Virus record (IMG/VR): IMGVR_UViG_3300045970_000794
Span: 250,001-314,000 of that record
Direction: 5' to 3' (one strand)
Source: a virus
Length of the DNA stretch: 64,000 nucleotides
Every line of letters starts with the position of its first letter. Positions within the stretch are counted from its first letter, which is position 1. The notes below the pieces were generated by a model. It had not been told where the DNA came from and did not search any database. It worked only from the letters and a program-made list of their open reading frames with translations. Shown piece by piece: positions 26,558 to 35,041 of this stretch. The position numbers and the translations under genes are program-made.

Positions 26558-26588
26558 TTGCATTTTAATTTTATTTATATTATCTTTG
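26558..26588 (+). promoter_or_regulatory. Promoter of the CYTH gene
   Basis: TTG at 26558-26560, 20 bp, TATCTTTG at 26581-26588, 22 bp before the ATG. Divergent from the SprT promoter 20 bp away. Confidence 0.87.
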
Positions 26589-26610
26589 CCATTAAATTAA
26601 TTAAAATATC

Positions 26611-27294
26611 ATGAAAAATAAAGAAATCGAAAGAAAATTCCTAATTAATGAGCTTGATTTACCAGACCTTTCATTATTATCCTATATGGATATAACCCAA
26701 GGGTATTTACCTGATATGTGTAACTCATATACCTATCGATTACGACATGTATTACATTATTCATGTGATAAAAGCGTTGTGGGTGAAGAATATTTCCAAA
26801 CTATTAAAGGTAAAGGTACCAAAATGCGCCCAGAATACGAAATTAATATGATGTATCAACAATTTCATGAACTATGGCCCCTATGTAGTGAAGTTACTAT
26901 ACATAAACATAGGTATATTATCAATTCACTTAATGACCCAACTGAACATTACTACTTAGACATATATAAAAATGGTGTATTAGGATTATATACTGTAGAA
27001 GTTGAGTTTAAAACATTAGAAGAATGTAATTCATTTATACCACCAGACTGGTTTGGTGTTGAATTAACCGAAGATTCTAGGTTTAGTAATTATTCATTAG
27101 CCATGAATGGGTTCTATGATATAATTGGTAATGGTTATATGTGGAAATGTGTTGACTGTGAAAAAGAATTCTTTAAAAAACCTAAACATATCTGCGTTAA
27201 TGGTGTTAAAAATAACTCACCAAAATTTTTATTCATACCATCTAATTTGAAGCCAGATATTGATTTAAATAAAGGGTTTAGAGCTTTAGAATAA
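26611..27294 (+). CDS. CYTH-domain triphosphatase-like protein with Cys-rich tail
   Basis: 227 residues. It starts with the diagnostic EIERKFL. TYRLR, TIKGKG, PEYEI, TIHKHRYII, LDIY and VEVEF are spaced as in CYTH triphosphate-tunnel enzymes, which cleave triphosphates or act as class IV cyclases. The C-terminal 45 residues add WKCVDCEKEF and KHIC, a possible zinc site not usual in the family. Monocistronic, with its own promoter. Confidence 0.9.
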   Translation: MKNKEIERKFLINELDLPDLSLLSYMDITQGYLPDMCNSYTYRLRHVLHYSCDKSVVGEEYFQTIKGKGTKMRPEYEINMMYQQFHELWPLCSEVTIHKHRYIINSLNDPTEHYYLDIYKNGVLGLYTVEVEFKTLEECNSFIPPDWFGVELTEDSRFSNYSLAMNGFYDIIGNGYMWKCVDCEKEFFKKPKHICVNGVKNNSPKFLFIPSNLKPDIDLNKGFRALE

Positions 27295-27312
27295 AAATTT
27301 ATCAATAAAAAC

Positions 27313-27343
27313 TTGTTTATTAAAATTATTATTTATATCTTTG
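27313..27343 (+). promoter_or_regulatory. Promoter of the envelope/transport operon
   Basis: TTG at 27313-27315, 20 bp, TATCTTTG at 27336-27343, 34 bp before the first ATG of the operon at 27378. Confidence 0.87.
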
Positions 27344-27377
27344 CAGTTCAAATTGTAAAACTAAATTATTAAAATTT

Positions 27378-28091
27378 ATGGGATTCCTACAAAAATTAGG
27401 TCTGGTTGAAGAAACCGAACCTGTGGTAGAAGAAACTACCGAACAAATACCTTCAGAAACAAAAACTGTTGTGGCTAAAACTGAAGTAAAACAAACCACA
27501 CCTAAAAAATCAACTCTATCTTTTGCTCCATCAACTACAACATCATCAATTGGTGGTGCTATCGTTGGTAAAGTTAATAGCGACATATATGATAAGTTGT
27601 CAGTTGCTATTGAAGAAAACAATTTAGATGGTAATGATTTCTTAGAATTCATGCAGTCATTAACTAAAATGGCTAATCTTGTTGTTGATGAAAAAACCAA
27701 ATATAATATGGTTTTCGCAACATTAACTACTTCATCTGGTGGTATGACTTTAGACCATTTGATTGATTCTATCTCACATTATATTAATGTGATTAACAAT
27801 GAAAAATCTACATTTAAATCTGAAATGCAGAATGCATCCGCTGAAATGGTTGGTGAAAAAGAAAAAGCTGTTGAAACATTAACTAAAACTGCTCAAGAAA
27901 AAGCCGACCTTATCCAAAAATTAACCCAAGAAATTCAAGAAATTAATGGTGATATTAATACGCTTAAATCTGAATCCGAAGAATCGAAAGTTGTTATCGC
28001 TCAGAAAGAAGCTGATTTTGATGTTACCGTTAAACAATTAGAATCTCAAATTCTTGAGTTTAAAGATAAAATCGTTCAACATATCAAATAA
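27378..28091 (+). CDS. Cytosolic coiled-coil protein, first gene of envelope/transport operon
   Basis: 237 residues, no signal peptide. A Glu/Thr/Pro-rich linker (20-60) leads to a helical domain (about 70-145) and then an 85-residue coiled coil (EKAVETLTKTAQEKADLIQK). It lies 34 bp upstream of the membrane-anchored helical protein, and the two coiled coils could pair. I do not recognise the family. Helical proteins next to OmpA-fused binding proteins are known from TelA/XpaC-type clusters in Bacteroidetes, but I cannot show homology. Confidence 0.8.
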   Translation: MGFLQKLGLVEETEPVVEETTEQIPSETKTVVAKTEVKQTTPKKSTLSFAPSTTTSSIGGAIVGKVNSDIYDKLSVAIEENNLDGNDFLEFMQSLTKMANLVVDEKTKYNMVFATLTTSSGGMTLDHLIDSISHYINVINNEKSTFKSEMQNASAEMVGEKEKAVETLTKTAQEKADLIQKLTQEIQEINGDINTLKSESEESKVVIAQKEADFDVTVKQLESQILEFKDKIVQHIK

Positions 28092-28125
28092 TTAAATAAA
28101 TTAAATAACTTAAAAAAAAGTAAAA

Positions 28126-29133
28126 ATGGAAAACAGTTTAGAACAAGGTGTGAAAAAGTTTTTCGACAAACCAGAAGGTAAAGTTGGAAAAGGATTTCTA
28201 GTATTAATTGGATTAGGTCTTTTATTTGTATTATACAAAGCATTACCTTATATCCTAATTTTATTAACAAATACATTGCATGCGATGTTATTGTTAGGTG
28301 CAATTCTTTTAATTATCTTTCTTGTAACCAACAAAAAGGTTCAAATGTTATTCTCATTTGGATTTCAAATGGTAATGAGGTGGATTACTGGGGTTTTTGT
28401 TGAATTAAATCCTATTGCGATTATCAGAATTCATATTGAAAATCTAAAACATAATCATAGTGCTATGGATGTTCACATTGGTGCGTTAGGTGGTGAAATA
28501 CGTGGACTTGAAGCTAAGATTAAAGATAATAAACAAAACATCGAAAAAAGTCTAAGAATAGCATCTTCAGCTAAAGAAAGCGACCAAAAAGGTCAAGCTT
28601 GGATTGAAGCTAGAAAAGCTGGTCGTAGAAAAGATGGTACTATTAAACTAACTGATTTATTAACTAAGCTTAAAAAAATCTATGATGTTTTAACTAAAAT
28701 GTATGAAATTTCTGGTTTCGTTATCGAAGATTTGGAAGATGACGTTCAAAATAGAGAAACTGAATATATTTCTATTAAAAAAGCCCATGCCGCTTTAATG
28801 TCTTCAATGTCAATCATTAAAGGTAACCCTAATGAAAGAGCTATGTTTGAATTAGCATTAGAAAAAATGGAAGAAGAAATTTCAACCAAACTTGGAACCA
28901 TGGACAGATTTATGGATATGTCAGCTAATTTAGTTGCTGGTATTGATATCGAACAAGGTATCTTCGCAGAAGATGGTATGCTTATGTTAGAAGAATACGA
29001 AAAAGGTGGTTTTGATGCTTTCTTAAATGATTTCGGTAAAATGCCTTCTGGTAATAACGTTGATGAAAATGAATCATTAAAGTCTACTGGTATTAAACCA
29101 TTGAAGAAAAATGCTGACGGTAAATATTTCTAA
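28126..29133 (+). CDS. Inner-membrane helical protein of envelope/transport operon
   Basis: 335 residues. Two adjacent membrane helices (about 24-43 FLVLIGLGLLFVLYKALPYI and 48-68) are followed by a long cytosolic helical domain with PspA-like heptads (IGALGGEIRGLEAKIKDNKQ). No cleavable signal. It probably forms a membrane-bound scaffold beside the transporter. Function is inferred from topology and operon. Confidence 0.8.
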   Translation: MENSLEQGVKKFFDKPEGKVGKGFLVLIGLGLLFVLYKALPYILILLTNTLHAMLLLGAILLIIFLVTNKKVQMLFSFGFQMVMRWITGVFVELNPIAIIRIHIENLKHNHSAMDVHIGALGGEIRGLEAKIKDNKQNIEKSLRIASSAKESDQKGQAWIEARKAGRRKDGTIKLTDLLTKLKKIYDVLTKMYEISGFVIEDLEDDVQNRETEYISIKKAHAALMSSMSIIKGNPNERAMFELALEKMEEEISTKLGTMDRFMDMSANLVAGIDIEQGIFAEDGMLMLEEYEKGGFDAFLNDFGKMPSGNNVDENESLKSTGIKPLKKNADGKYF

Positions 29134-29161
29134 TAATTTAAACTTAAATAAAAATAAAACT

Positions 29162-29962
29162 ATGCAATATTTTAAAAGAAGATTCAAAACAAAGCGATTT
29201 ATAGTACTTATCGCATTAACTACTGGGTTAATTGTATTCCTATCGCTTACATCATCAGCACAGGAAGCTAAATTCCCAATCAAAGCTGATTCAACTATCG
29301 TTGATACAGTTAAAAAAGAATGCCTAAAACCAAGCTTATTCGGTAGCGGTATGCTTGTTAGTCAACACGTTTGGCGTGGAGTTTTACTCGATAGTAAACC
29401 AAATATTCAACCAAATATCGGTGTTGGTATCGGTGGTTTTGAATTTGGTGCATTTGGAACCGTTAGTTTCTTTAATGACTATTCTGAAGTAGATGTTTAT
29501 GCATCATATACTTATAAATCATTTAAGTTAATGGTAACAGATTTCTACATTGATTTAGGTGGTTCATCAAAGTCTCAAGATTATTTCGACTATTCTGATA
29601 CTGCTGGATATCATCACGTAATGTGTGATTTAATATTTATCGGTAGTGAAGCGATACCAGTTAGAGTTACTGCGTCAACTATGTTACATAGTGGATGGGA
29701 TGTAGACTCTCTAAATAAACCTAAATTCACAACATATTTAGAAGCTAGATACTTACGTAATGATTTCGAATTCTTTGTTGGTGGGATAACTGGTCAAAGT
29801 GATTTCTACCTTAACAAAAACAATGGATTTAATATAATTAATGTGGGTGCCGCATACAATTATCATTTAAGATTCAATGAAATTGAGATTCCATTATCCA
29901 CTCAATTGTGTGTTAATCCTCAATTGCAGAAAGCTTACCTAACTTTTTTAGTAATTTTTTAA
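29162..29962 (+). CDS. Outer-membrane beta-barrel protein
   Basis: 266 residues from the ATG at 29162, chosen because the longer frame lies inside the upstream gene and the short form has a clean signal peptide (RFIVLIALTTGLIVFLSL, cleavage near SSAQ). The mature part begins SLFGSGMLVSQHVWRGVLLD and continues with alternating aromatic strands (YASYTYKSFKLMVTDFYIDL), like TorF-type putative porins. A phage-encoded outer-membrane channel within a transport operon is unusual. It ends 20 bp before the internal operator and promoter. Confidence 0.82.
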   Translation: MQYFKRRFKTKRFIVLIALTTGLIVFLSLTSSAQEAKFPIKADSTIVDTVKKECLKPSLFGSGMLVSQHVWRGVLLDSKPNIQPNIGVGIGGFEFGAFGTVSFFNDYSEVDVYASYTYKSFKLMVTDFYIDLGGSSKSQDYFDYSDTAGYHHVMCDLIFIGSEAIPVRVTASTMLHSGWDVDSLNKPKFTTYLEARYLRNDFEFFVGGITGQSDFYLNKNNGFNIINVGAAYNYHLRFNEIEIPLSTQLCVNPQLQKAYLTFLVIF

Positions 29963-29981
29963 AAAAAAAGTGTTAAAAGAT

Positions 29982-30012
29982 TTGGAGAATAGAAATATTC
30001 TCCGTATCTTTG
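29982..30012 (+). promoter_or_regulatory. Internal promoter with embedded operator-like inverted repeat
   Basis: TTG (29982-29984), 20 bp, TATCTTTG (30005-30012). The spacer is a 20-bp inverted repeat, GGAGAATAGAAATATTCTCC (29984-30003), starting on the G of TTG. The same repeat in the same register occurs at 42978-42997. It could be a repressor site or, as RNA, a GAAA-loop hairpin ending the upstream message. Confidence 0.82.
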
Positions 30013-30065
30013 CACTTCAGAATTAAACTAAAATGTTTTTTATTAACAATTAAAATTTTAAAACT

Positions 30066-31595
30066 ATGAGTAACACAATGTTAACAGTTAAAAAACCAGG
30101 TGGTATTACAACCCGTGGTAAAATCGTAATCGCAACTTTATTTGTTGGATTACTTGCAATCCTTTATTTCTCGTTCAGAGATAAAATTACTAAATTCGCT
30201 GGTGGTGCAACTAGTGGTGATGTGATTAAAATTGGCGTTGTTACATGGCCAGGTTATATCGGCGGTGAATACATGAACAACGGTTTTGCACCAAATATGG
30301 AATGCCGTTTCTATAAAGAATATGGTATTCAAGTTGAATTTAAAGTTCTTAACGATTTCTTAGCATCTAGAAAAGCTTTCGAATCTGGTGAAGTTGACCT
30401 TTTATGGTGTACTGCCGATGCTTTCCCAACTGAAATGGGTAGAGAAGGTACAATGGCTTTAAGTAATCCTAAATTCCTTTTCCAATCTGACTGGAGCCGT
30501 GGTGGTGATGCGATTGTTGTTGATATGTCTATCGATAAAATTTCTGACCTTAAAGGTAAAACTGTAGCTGTTGCTGAAGGAACTCCTAGTCACTCATTCC
30601 TTATTAACTTACTTAAAGCTAATAACATGACATTATCCGATATTGATGTGAAATCAGTACCAAGTGCTGTTGACGCTGCCGATGTTTTTAAACAAGGTGC
30701 ATGTGTAGCCTCAGTTGTATGGTCACCAGATGATATCGATTGTCTTAAAAAAGTTTCTGGTTCTAAAGTTTTAGCCTCTACTAAAGAAGCAACATATATT
30801 ATTGCCGATGGTTTTATTGCTAAAGACGAATATATTAAAAAGAACATTGAAAAATTACAAAAGCTTTACGATGGTTGGATGGTCGGTGCTGCTGAAATTA
30901 ATGCAAATAAAGATGGTGCTAGAAATAAAGCCGCAAAAATATTAGCCGATAATTTCCAAATGACTGAAAAAGATGCGTTAGCTTCACTTGATAACGTTAG
31001 ATTAGCCAATCACGGTGATAATAAAAATTTCTTCGGTCTTGGTGAATCAAATTGCGTAACTGGTGATATGTTATACACTACTATGTCTGGTGAATATCAA
31101 AAAATTAAAAAAGTTGAAAATCCTTTAATGTGGAGAGAAGTATCTGACGCAGTATTAGTTAAAGCATCAACCTTAACTGGTAACGGCCAATTAGCTGAAG
31201 TTAGTAAGAAATTTACCCCAGCTGGTTCAGATGTTAAAGAACGTAAAGCTTATTCTACTAAGAAAGTAACTATCAACTTCCCAAGTGGTTCTTATGCATT
31301 AACTGGTGAAGCTAAAGCTAAAATCAATAGAGAATACTCTGAAATTGCTAAAACCAATGGTGGTGCTAGAATTAGAGTAGAAGGAAATACTGATAACTCA
31401 GGTAATCCTAACTTTAACCAAACACTTTCTTATAATAGAGCTAAAGCTGTTGCAGAATATTTAACAAATCAATTTGGATTTGACTTCAATAGGTTCATTG
31501 TAATTGGAAATGGTTCTAAGCATGCAATAGATGCTGGTTCAAAAGGTGATGATGAAAATTATAGAACTACAGATTTCGGATTAATAAAAGAGTAA
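30066..31595 (+). CDS. Inner-membrane-anchored solute-binding protein fused to OmpA domain
   Basis: 509 residues. An uncleaved N-terminal anchor (IVIATLFVGLLAILYF, about 21-36) leads to a periplasmic type 2 binding domain of the NitT/TauT class (IKIGVVTWPGYIGGEYMNNG, EVDLLWCTADAFP, LKGKTVAVAEGTPSHSFLIN). After residue 400 comes an OmpA-like peptidoglycan-binding domain (VEGNTDNSGNPNFNQTLSYN then RAKAVAEYL, keeping the Asp and Arg that grip diaminopimelate). It would capture a small anion or amine and stay bound to both membrane and cell wall. The ligand cannot be told from sequence. It has its own promoter and operator. Confidence 0.92.
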   Translation: MSNTMLTVKKPGGITTRGKIVIATLFVGLLAILYFSFRDKITKFAGGATSGDVIKIGVVTWPGYIGGEYMNNGFAPNMECRFYKEYGIQVEFKVLNDFLASRKAFESGEVDLLWCTADAFPTEMGREGTMALSNPKFLFQSDWSRGGDAIVVDMSIDKISDLKGKTVAVAEGTPSHSFLINLLKANNMTLSDIDVKSVPSAVDAADVFKQGACVASVVWSPDDIDCLKKVSGSKVLASTKEATYIIADGFIAKDEYIKKNIEKLQKLYDGWMVGAAEINANKDGARNKAAKILADNFQMTEKDALASLDNVRLANHGDNKNFFGLGESNCVTGDMLYTTMSGEYQKIKKVENPLMWREVSDAVLVKASTLTGNGQLAEVSKKFTPAGSDVKERKAYSTKKVTINFPSGSYALTGEAKAKINREYSEIAKTNGGARIRVEGNTDNSGNPNFNQTLSYNRAKAVAEYLTNQFGFDFNRFIVIGNGSKHAIDAGSKGDDENYRTTDFGLIKE

Positions 31596-31612
31596 CAATC
31601 ATTAACTAAATG

Positions 31613-31645
31613 AAAAAGCACCTAAAATTTTGGGTGCTTTTTTTA
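31613..31645 (+). terminator. Terminator inside the operon
   Basis: Stem AAAGCACC with GGTGCTTT and a T7 run, between the binding-protein gene and the permease gene. It would make permease and ATPase transcripts less abundant than the binding protein. Confidence 0.85.
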
Positions 31646-31656
31646 AAAACTTTAAT

Positions 31657-32619
31657 ATGGAAACATTCAAATCCCTTTTTAAATTAGGTGGAACAATCTC
31701 TAATAGATTATCTACCATTGTTGGAGTCTTAGGATTCGTATTCTTAATGGCTGTTTGGTATATTATTACCAGTGCAACTGGTTGGGTTAAACCTCAAACA
31801 ATTCCAAGCCCAAATAGTGTTCTATTCGCTTTTGTTGAAATGTTTTCAAAAGACCAGTTTTTACTTATGGTCTGGAAACCGTTATTGCTTTTAATTGGTA
31901 TTATTATTACATTATATTTCATACCATTCACAAAATTTTTAGTTAATTACGCCATTAGTGCTCTATTAATTTTATTCGCAATTTACCTTTTGATGGGTAA
32001 TTTCATAATGAAAGATGCACCAATTTCAATGAATATCTTATATTCACTACAACTAAATGTCGCTGGATATCTTAAAGCAATATTAATATCGATACCAATC
32101 GGATTCTTAATCGCATTATTCCCTTTACTAAGAAGTATGTTCAGTAAATATATCGATGCAATTAGATATGTTCCATTAACTGGTCTTATCGGTGTGTTCA
32201 TCGCATGGTTCGGAATCGCTTCTGGTATGAAAATTAATTTCCTAGCTTTTGGTATCATCGTATACCTATTACCTATCGTTGTTCAACGTGTTTATGAAAC
32301 TGAAAAAATTCACTTAGATACTATATTCACACTAGGTGCTAATAGCTGGCAAACGTTCCGTAAAATATACTGGCCATCCGTTATTTCTAAACTAATAACT
32401 GATATTAGAGTTATCACTGCAATATCTTGGACCTATATAATCGTAGCTGAAATGGCTAACAATGAAGGCGGTCTTGGTGGATTTGTATATACTTGCGCTA
32501 GACAAAGTAGATTGGATAAAATATTTGCTGTAATCCTTATTATCGTTATAATTGGATTCTTACAAGACATTCTATTCAAATGGTTAGATAAAAAAATTAA
32601 TAAATTTAAATACGTATAA
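31657..32619 (+). CDS. ABC transporter permease, NitT/TauT type
   Basis: 320 residues from the ATG at 31657, chosen because the longer frame begins inside the terminator. It has a membrane helix at 20-40, then an extra hydrophobic pair (about 75-125) not normally present in TauC/SsuC, then a complete BPD-type core ending in the EAA-like loop TLGANSWQTFRKIYWPSV that docks the ATPase. It would form the channel for the OmpA-fused binding protein. Two bases separate it from the ATPase gene. Confidence 0.92.
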   Translation: METFKSLFKLGGTISNRLSTIVGVLGFVFLMAVWYIITSATGWVKPQTIPSPNSVLFAFVEMFSKDQFLLMVWKPLLLLIGIIITLYFIPFTKFLVNYAISALLILFAIYLLMGNFIMKDAPISMNILYSLQLNVAGYLKAILISIPIGFLIALFPLLRSMFSKYIDAIRYVPLTGLIGVFIAWFGIASGMKINFLAFGIIVYLLPIVVQRVYETEKIHLDTIFTLGANSWQTFRKIYWPSVISKLITDIRVITAISWTYIIVAEMANNEGGLGGFVYTCARQSRLDKIFAVILIIVIIGFLQDILFKWLDKKINKFKYV

Positions 32620-32621
32620 TC

Positions 32622-33530
32622 ATGGGTTATTTCGATTCAAAAAAAGATACTAAAGTAATTAGTGATATCGTTAGAGGTACTAGCGAAGAACCAACCGTTA
32701 AAGCCAAAACAATTAAATTTGATGAGTCAAAATATGACCCAATTGATAAAATTCAATTGAAGAATATCAATCAAGTTTATACTGATAAAAATGGTAATAA
32801 AAATGTTGTATTCAATGACTTTGACCTTGATATTAAAGATATTAAAGGTGGTGGTCAGTTCACAGTTATTGTCGGTGCCAGCGGTTGTGGTAAATCTACA
32901 TTGCTAAGATATATTGCTGGTCTTCAAAAACCAACATCTGGTGAAATATACCTTAATGGTAATCTAAGAACTAATAATGATAGAGTTGGTATGGTTTTCC
33001 AACAATACTCTTCAATGACATGGGCTACAGTACTTGAAAATGTTGCATTACCATTGCAGTTAAAAGGTGTTTCTAAAGCTGAAAGAGAAGAACAAGCTAT
33101 GGAAATGATTAAAATCGTTAACCTTGAAGGTCATGAAAATAAATTCGCACAATATCCAATCCTTAGTGGTGGTCAATTACAACGTGTAGCTATTGCTAGA
33201 AGCTTAATGGCTAATAGTGAAATGCTATTACTTGATGAACCATTCGGTGCCTTAGATATTAATACTAGATTGAGAATGCAAGATATGCTAATCGATATCT
33301 GGTCCAAAGTTAAAGGTGACCCAACATTCATTTTTGTTACCCACGATTTATCCGAAGCGGTTTATCTTGCTGATGAGATTTATGTGTTAAAGGCTAACCC
33401 AGGTGAAGTGTGTGAATTCATCGAAATTGATATCCCGATGAAAAGAACTTCAGCAATCAAAAGGACTCCAAAATTTATGGAATATGTTCACCACCTTGAA
33501 GATTTAATGATGAAGATTAATATCAAATAA
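32622..33530 (+). CDS. ABC transporter ATPase, NitT/TauT type
   Basis: 302 residues. A 45-residue N-terminal extension precedes a complete nucleotide-binding domain: Walker A VGASGCGKST near 87, Q-loop FQQYSSMTWA, signature LSGGQLQRVAIARS, Walker B MLLLDEPFGALD and the switch His in FVTHDLSEAV. All catalytic residues are present, so the importer should be active. Last recognisable member of the operon. Confidence 0.95.
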   Translation: MGYFDSKKDTKVISDIVRGTSEEPTVKAKTIKFDESKYDPIDKIQLKNINQVYTDKNGNKNVVFNDFDLDIKDIKGGGQFTVIVGASGCGKSTLLRYIAGLQKPTSGEIYLNGNLRTNNDRVGMVFQQYSSMTWATVLENVALPLQLKGVSKAEREEQAMEMIKIVNLEGHENKFAQYPILSGGQLQRVAIARSLMANSEMLLLDEPFGALDINTRLRMQDMLIDIWSKVKGDPTFIFVTHDLSEAVYLADEIYVLKANPGEVCEFIEIDIPMKRTSAIKRTPKFMEYVHHLEDLMMKINIK

Positions 33531-33532
33531 TA

Positions 33533-34012
33533 ATGAATTTTAGAAGTAAACAAAATTTTAATTATTATGGTATTTTTAGATACATTAAAGCTGGGTCTCG
33601 ATTGCCACGTAAAATTAAAAAATGTGTATTAGGGTATAGAATGAGTAAAACGCAAATTAAAAAACATTATAATAATAGCGTTTTATTCGTTCACCAATAC
33701 CAATCTTCGACCTCATTAAGTGTTGATGTTATTTGCCCAGAATGTGGTTGTTATTGGACTATAACTGAAAATCATGGTGCCGAATATCCAGAAGTATATA
33801 TTACTGAATATTGCGCTAGATGCCACTGTTTGATTGGTAGTGCCGATAATTCACCAACATACCTTTTCTATGAATGTGATGATAATGAGTTCGTTAACAA
33901 ACATAAAATTAGAACCATTTTTATGATAAATCGTGAGAGATATGAGGGTAAATTAAAAGAAAAAGAACGCTCAATGAATAAAAATAACACCGATTTCTGT
34001 GACTTTTTTTAA
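33533..34012 (+). CDS. Zinc-ribbon hypothetical protein
   Basis: 159 residues, basic N-terminus, and two CxxC pairs (VICPECGCYW; EYCARCHCLIG) forming a likely zinc ribbon at 65-105. It starts two bases after the ATPase stop, so it is in the same message, but nothing links it functionally to transport. Confidence 0.75.
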   Translation: MNFRSKQNFNYYGIFRYIKAGSRLPRKIKKCVLGYRMSKTQIKKHYNNSVLFVHQYQSSTSLSVDVICPECGCYWTITENHGAEYPEVYITEYCARCHCLIGSADNSPTYLFYECDDNEFVNKHKIRTIFMINRERYEGKLKEKERSMNKNNTDFCDFF

Positions 34013-34026
34013 AATAGACGATTAAT

Positions 34027-34521
34027 ATGGCAATGAAACTAGATAAACCTATTGTAGTTGAATCAACTACATTGGTTAATAAACAAAATGTAATGGTTTG
34101 CTTACAAACTGACCAAACGATTAGACTTAAACTAAAATCAGCTGATTCAAAAGTGTTAACTATTAGTGTTGAAGATTTATATAAATTCCTTCAAACTAAA
34201 GATAATCCAATACCAATTAAAAAAGTTGAAGTAACACCATCAGTACCAGAAACTAAAATCAATAAATCTAATTTAGAAGTTAGAGACTGTAATGATAATG
34301 AACCATTATTCAATATGCAAGATTTTAGAAGTGCTTATATGATTCTTCCAATACCTTACGATGTTAAGGTCAAACTTGAAGCTAAAACATCAGAGTTATT
34401 AGGATTATATAAACGTAAAAAATCAGATAAAACTGAATCCACTGAGAAAAATAGTGTTCAAGTTGGTGTATCCGCTTCCGAAAGTACTACAACCGAAAAA
34501 AAGAAACGGAAAAAATCATAA
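34027..34521 (+). CDS. Hypothetical protein with basic tail
   Basis: 164 residues. The first 60 look beta-rich (VMVCLQTDQTIRLKLKSADS), followed by a linker, a short helical part and a Ser/Thr/Lys tail ending EKKKRKKS. It overlaps the convergent nuclease-like gene by six bases. Not recognised. Confidence 0.72.
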   Translation: MAMKLDKPIVVESTTLVNKQNVMVCLQTDQTIRLKLKSADSKVLTISVEDLYKFLQTKDNPIPIKKVEVTPSVPETKINKSNLEVRDCNDNEPLFNMQDFRSAYMILPIPYDVKVKLEAKTSELLGLYKRKKSDKTESTEKNSVQVGVSASESTTTEKKKRKKS

Positions 34522-34971
34522 TTCATAAACTTTAAAGTATTCTTTAAACTTACGTCTGGGGATGAGGTAGCCAACTGTATTGCTGTCTTTATCCCCAGAA
34601 TTAGTTACCTTCCGAAAATTATTATCATCAATAAGCTTACGTAAATCATTACTTAAAATATACCATATTTGTTTTCTAAAAGGTAAATAAAATACATACC
34701 AATCAGCTTTCGTTACACTTAAACCAGATGCCTTACCCCTACACTCAACTTCAACAAATAAATTACCATTATCAAACCCAGCTCTGCAATATTCATCAGT
34801 CTTTATTTCATACGTTTTATCAATGCCAGACTTTTTAACCATGAAATCAAATTTATTATCATTATTAACATCAACTAACGTTCCATTAGTCATACTTAAT
34901 ACATGCTCTAATACTACTTTCTCACCATCTTGCCCTGTGATTATATCCCTATTGAAATTATACTGTCCCAT
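34516..34971 (-). CDS. PD-(D/E)XK nuclease-like protein
   Basis: 151 residues. NNDNKFDFMVKKSGIDKTYE continues into EIKTD, giving the D-x(n)-E-x-K arrangement of the PD-(D/E)XK fold, and the following FVEVECRGKASGLSVTKADW segment matches phage endonucleases of this type. Likely cuts DNA; target unknown. It is the only minus-strand gene in the 26.6-39.4 kb plus-strand block. Confidence 0.78.
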   Translation of the reverse strand: MGQYNFNRDIITGQDGEKVVLEHVLSMTNGTLVDVNNDNKFDFMVKKSGIDKTYEIKTDEYCRAGFDNGNLFVEVECRGKASGLSVTKADWYVFYLPFRKQIWYILSNDLRKLIDDNNFRKVTNSGDKDSNTVGYLIPRRKFKEYFKVYEL

Positions 34972-35041
34972 ACCTTTATTTTTATCTAATGATACGCATT
35001 TTTATTCAAATAGTCAAATATTTATCATTAAATAAACTATT

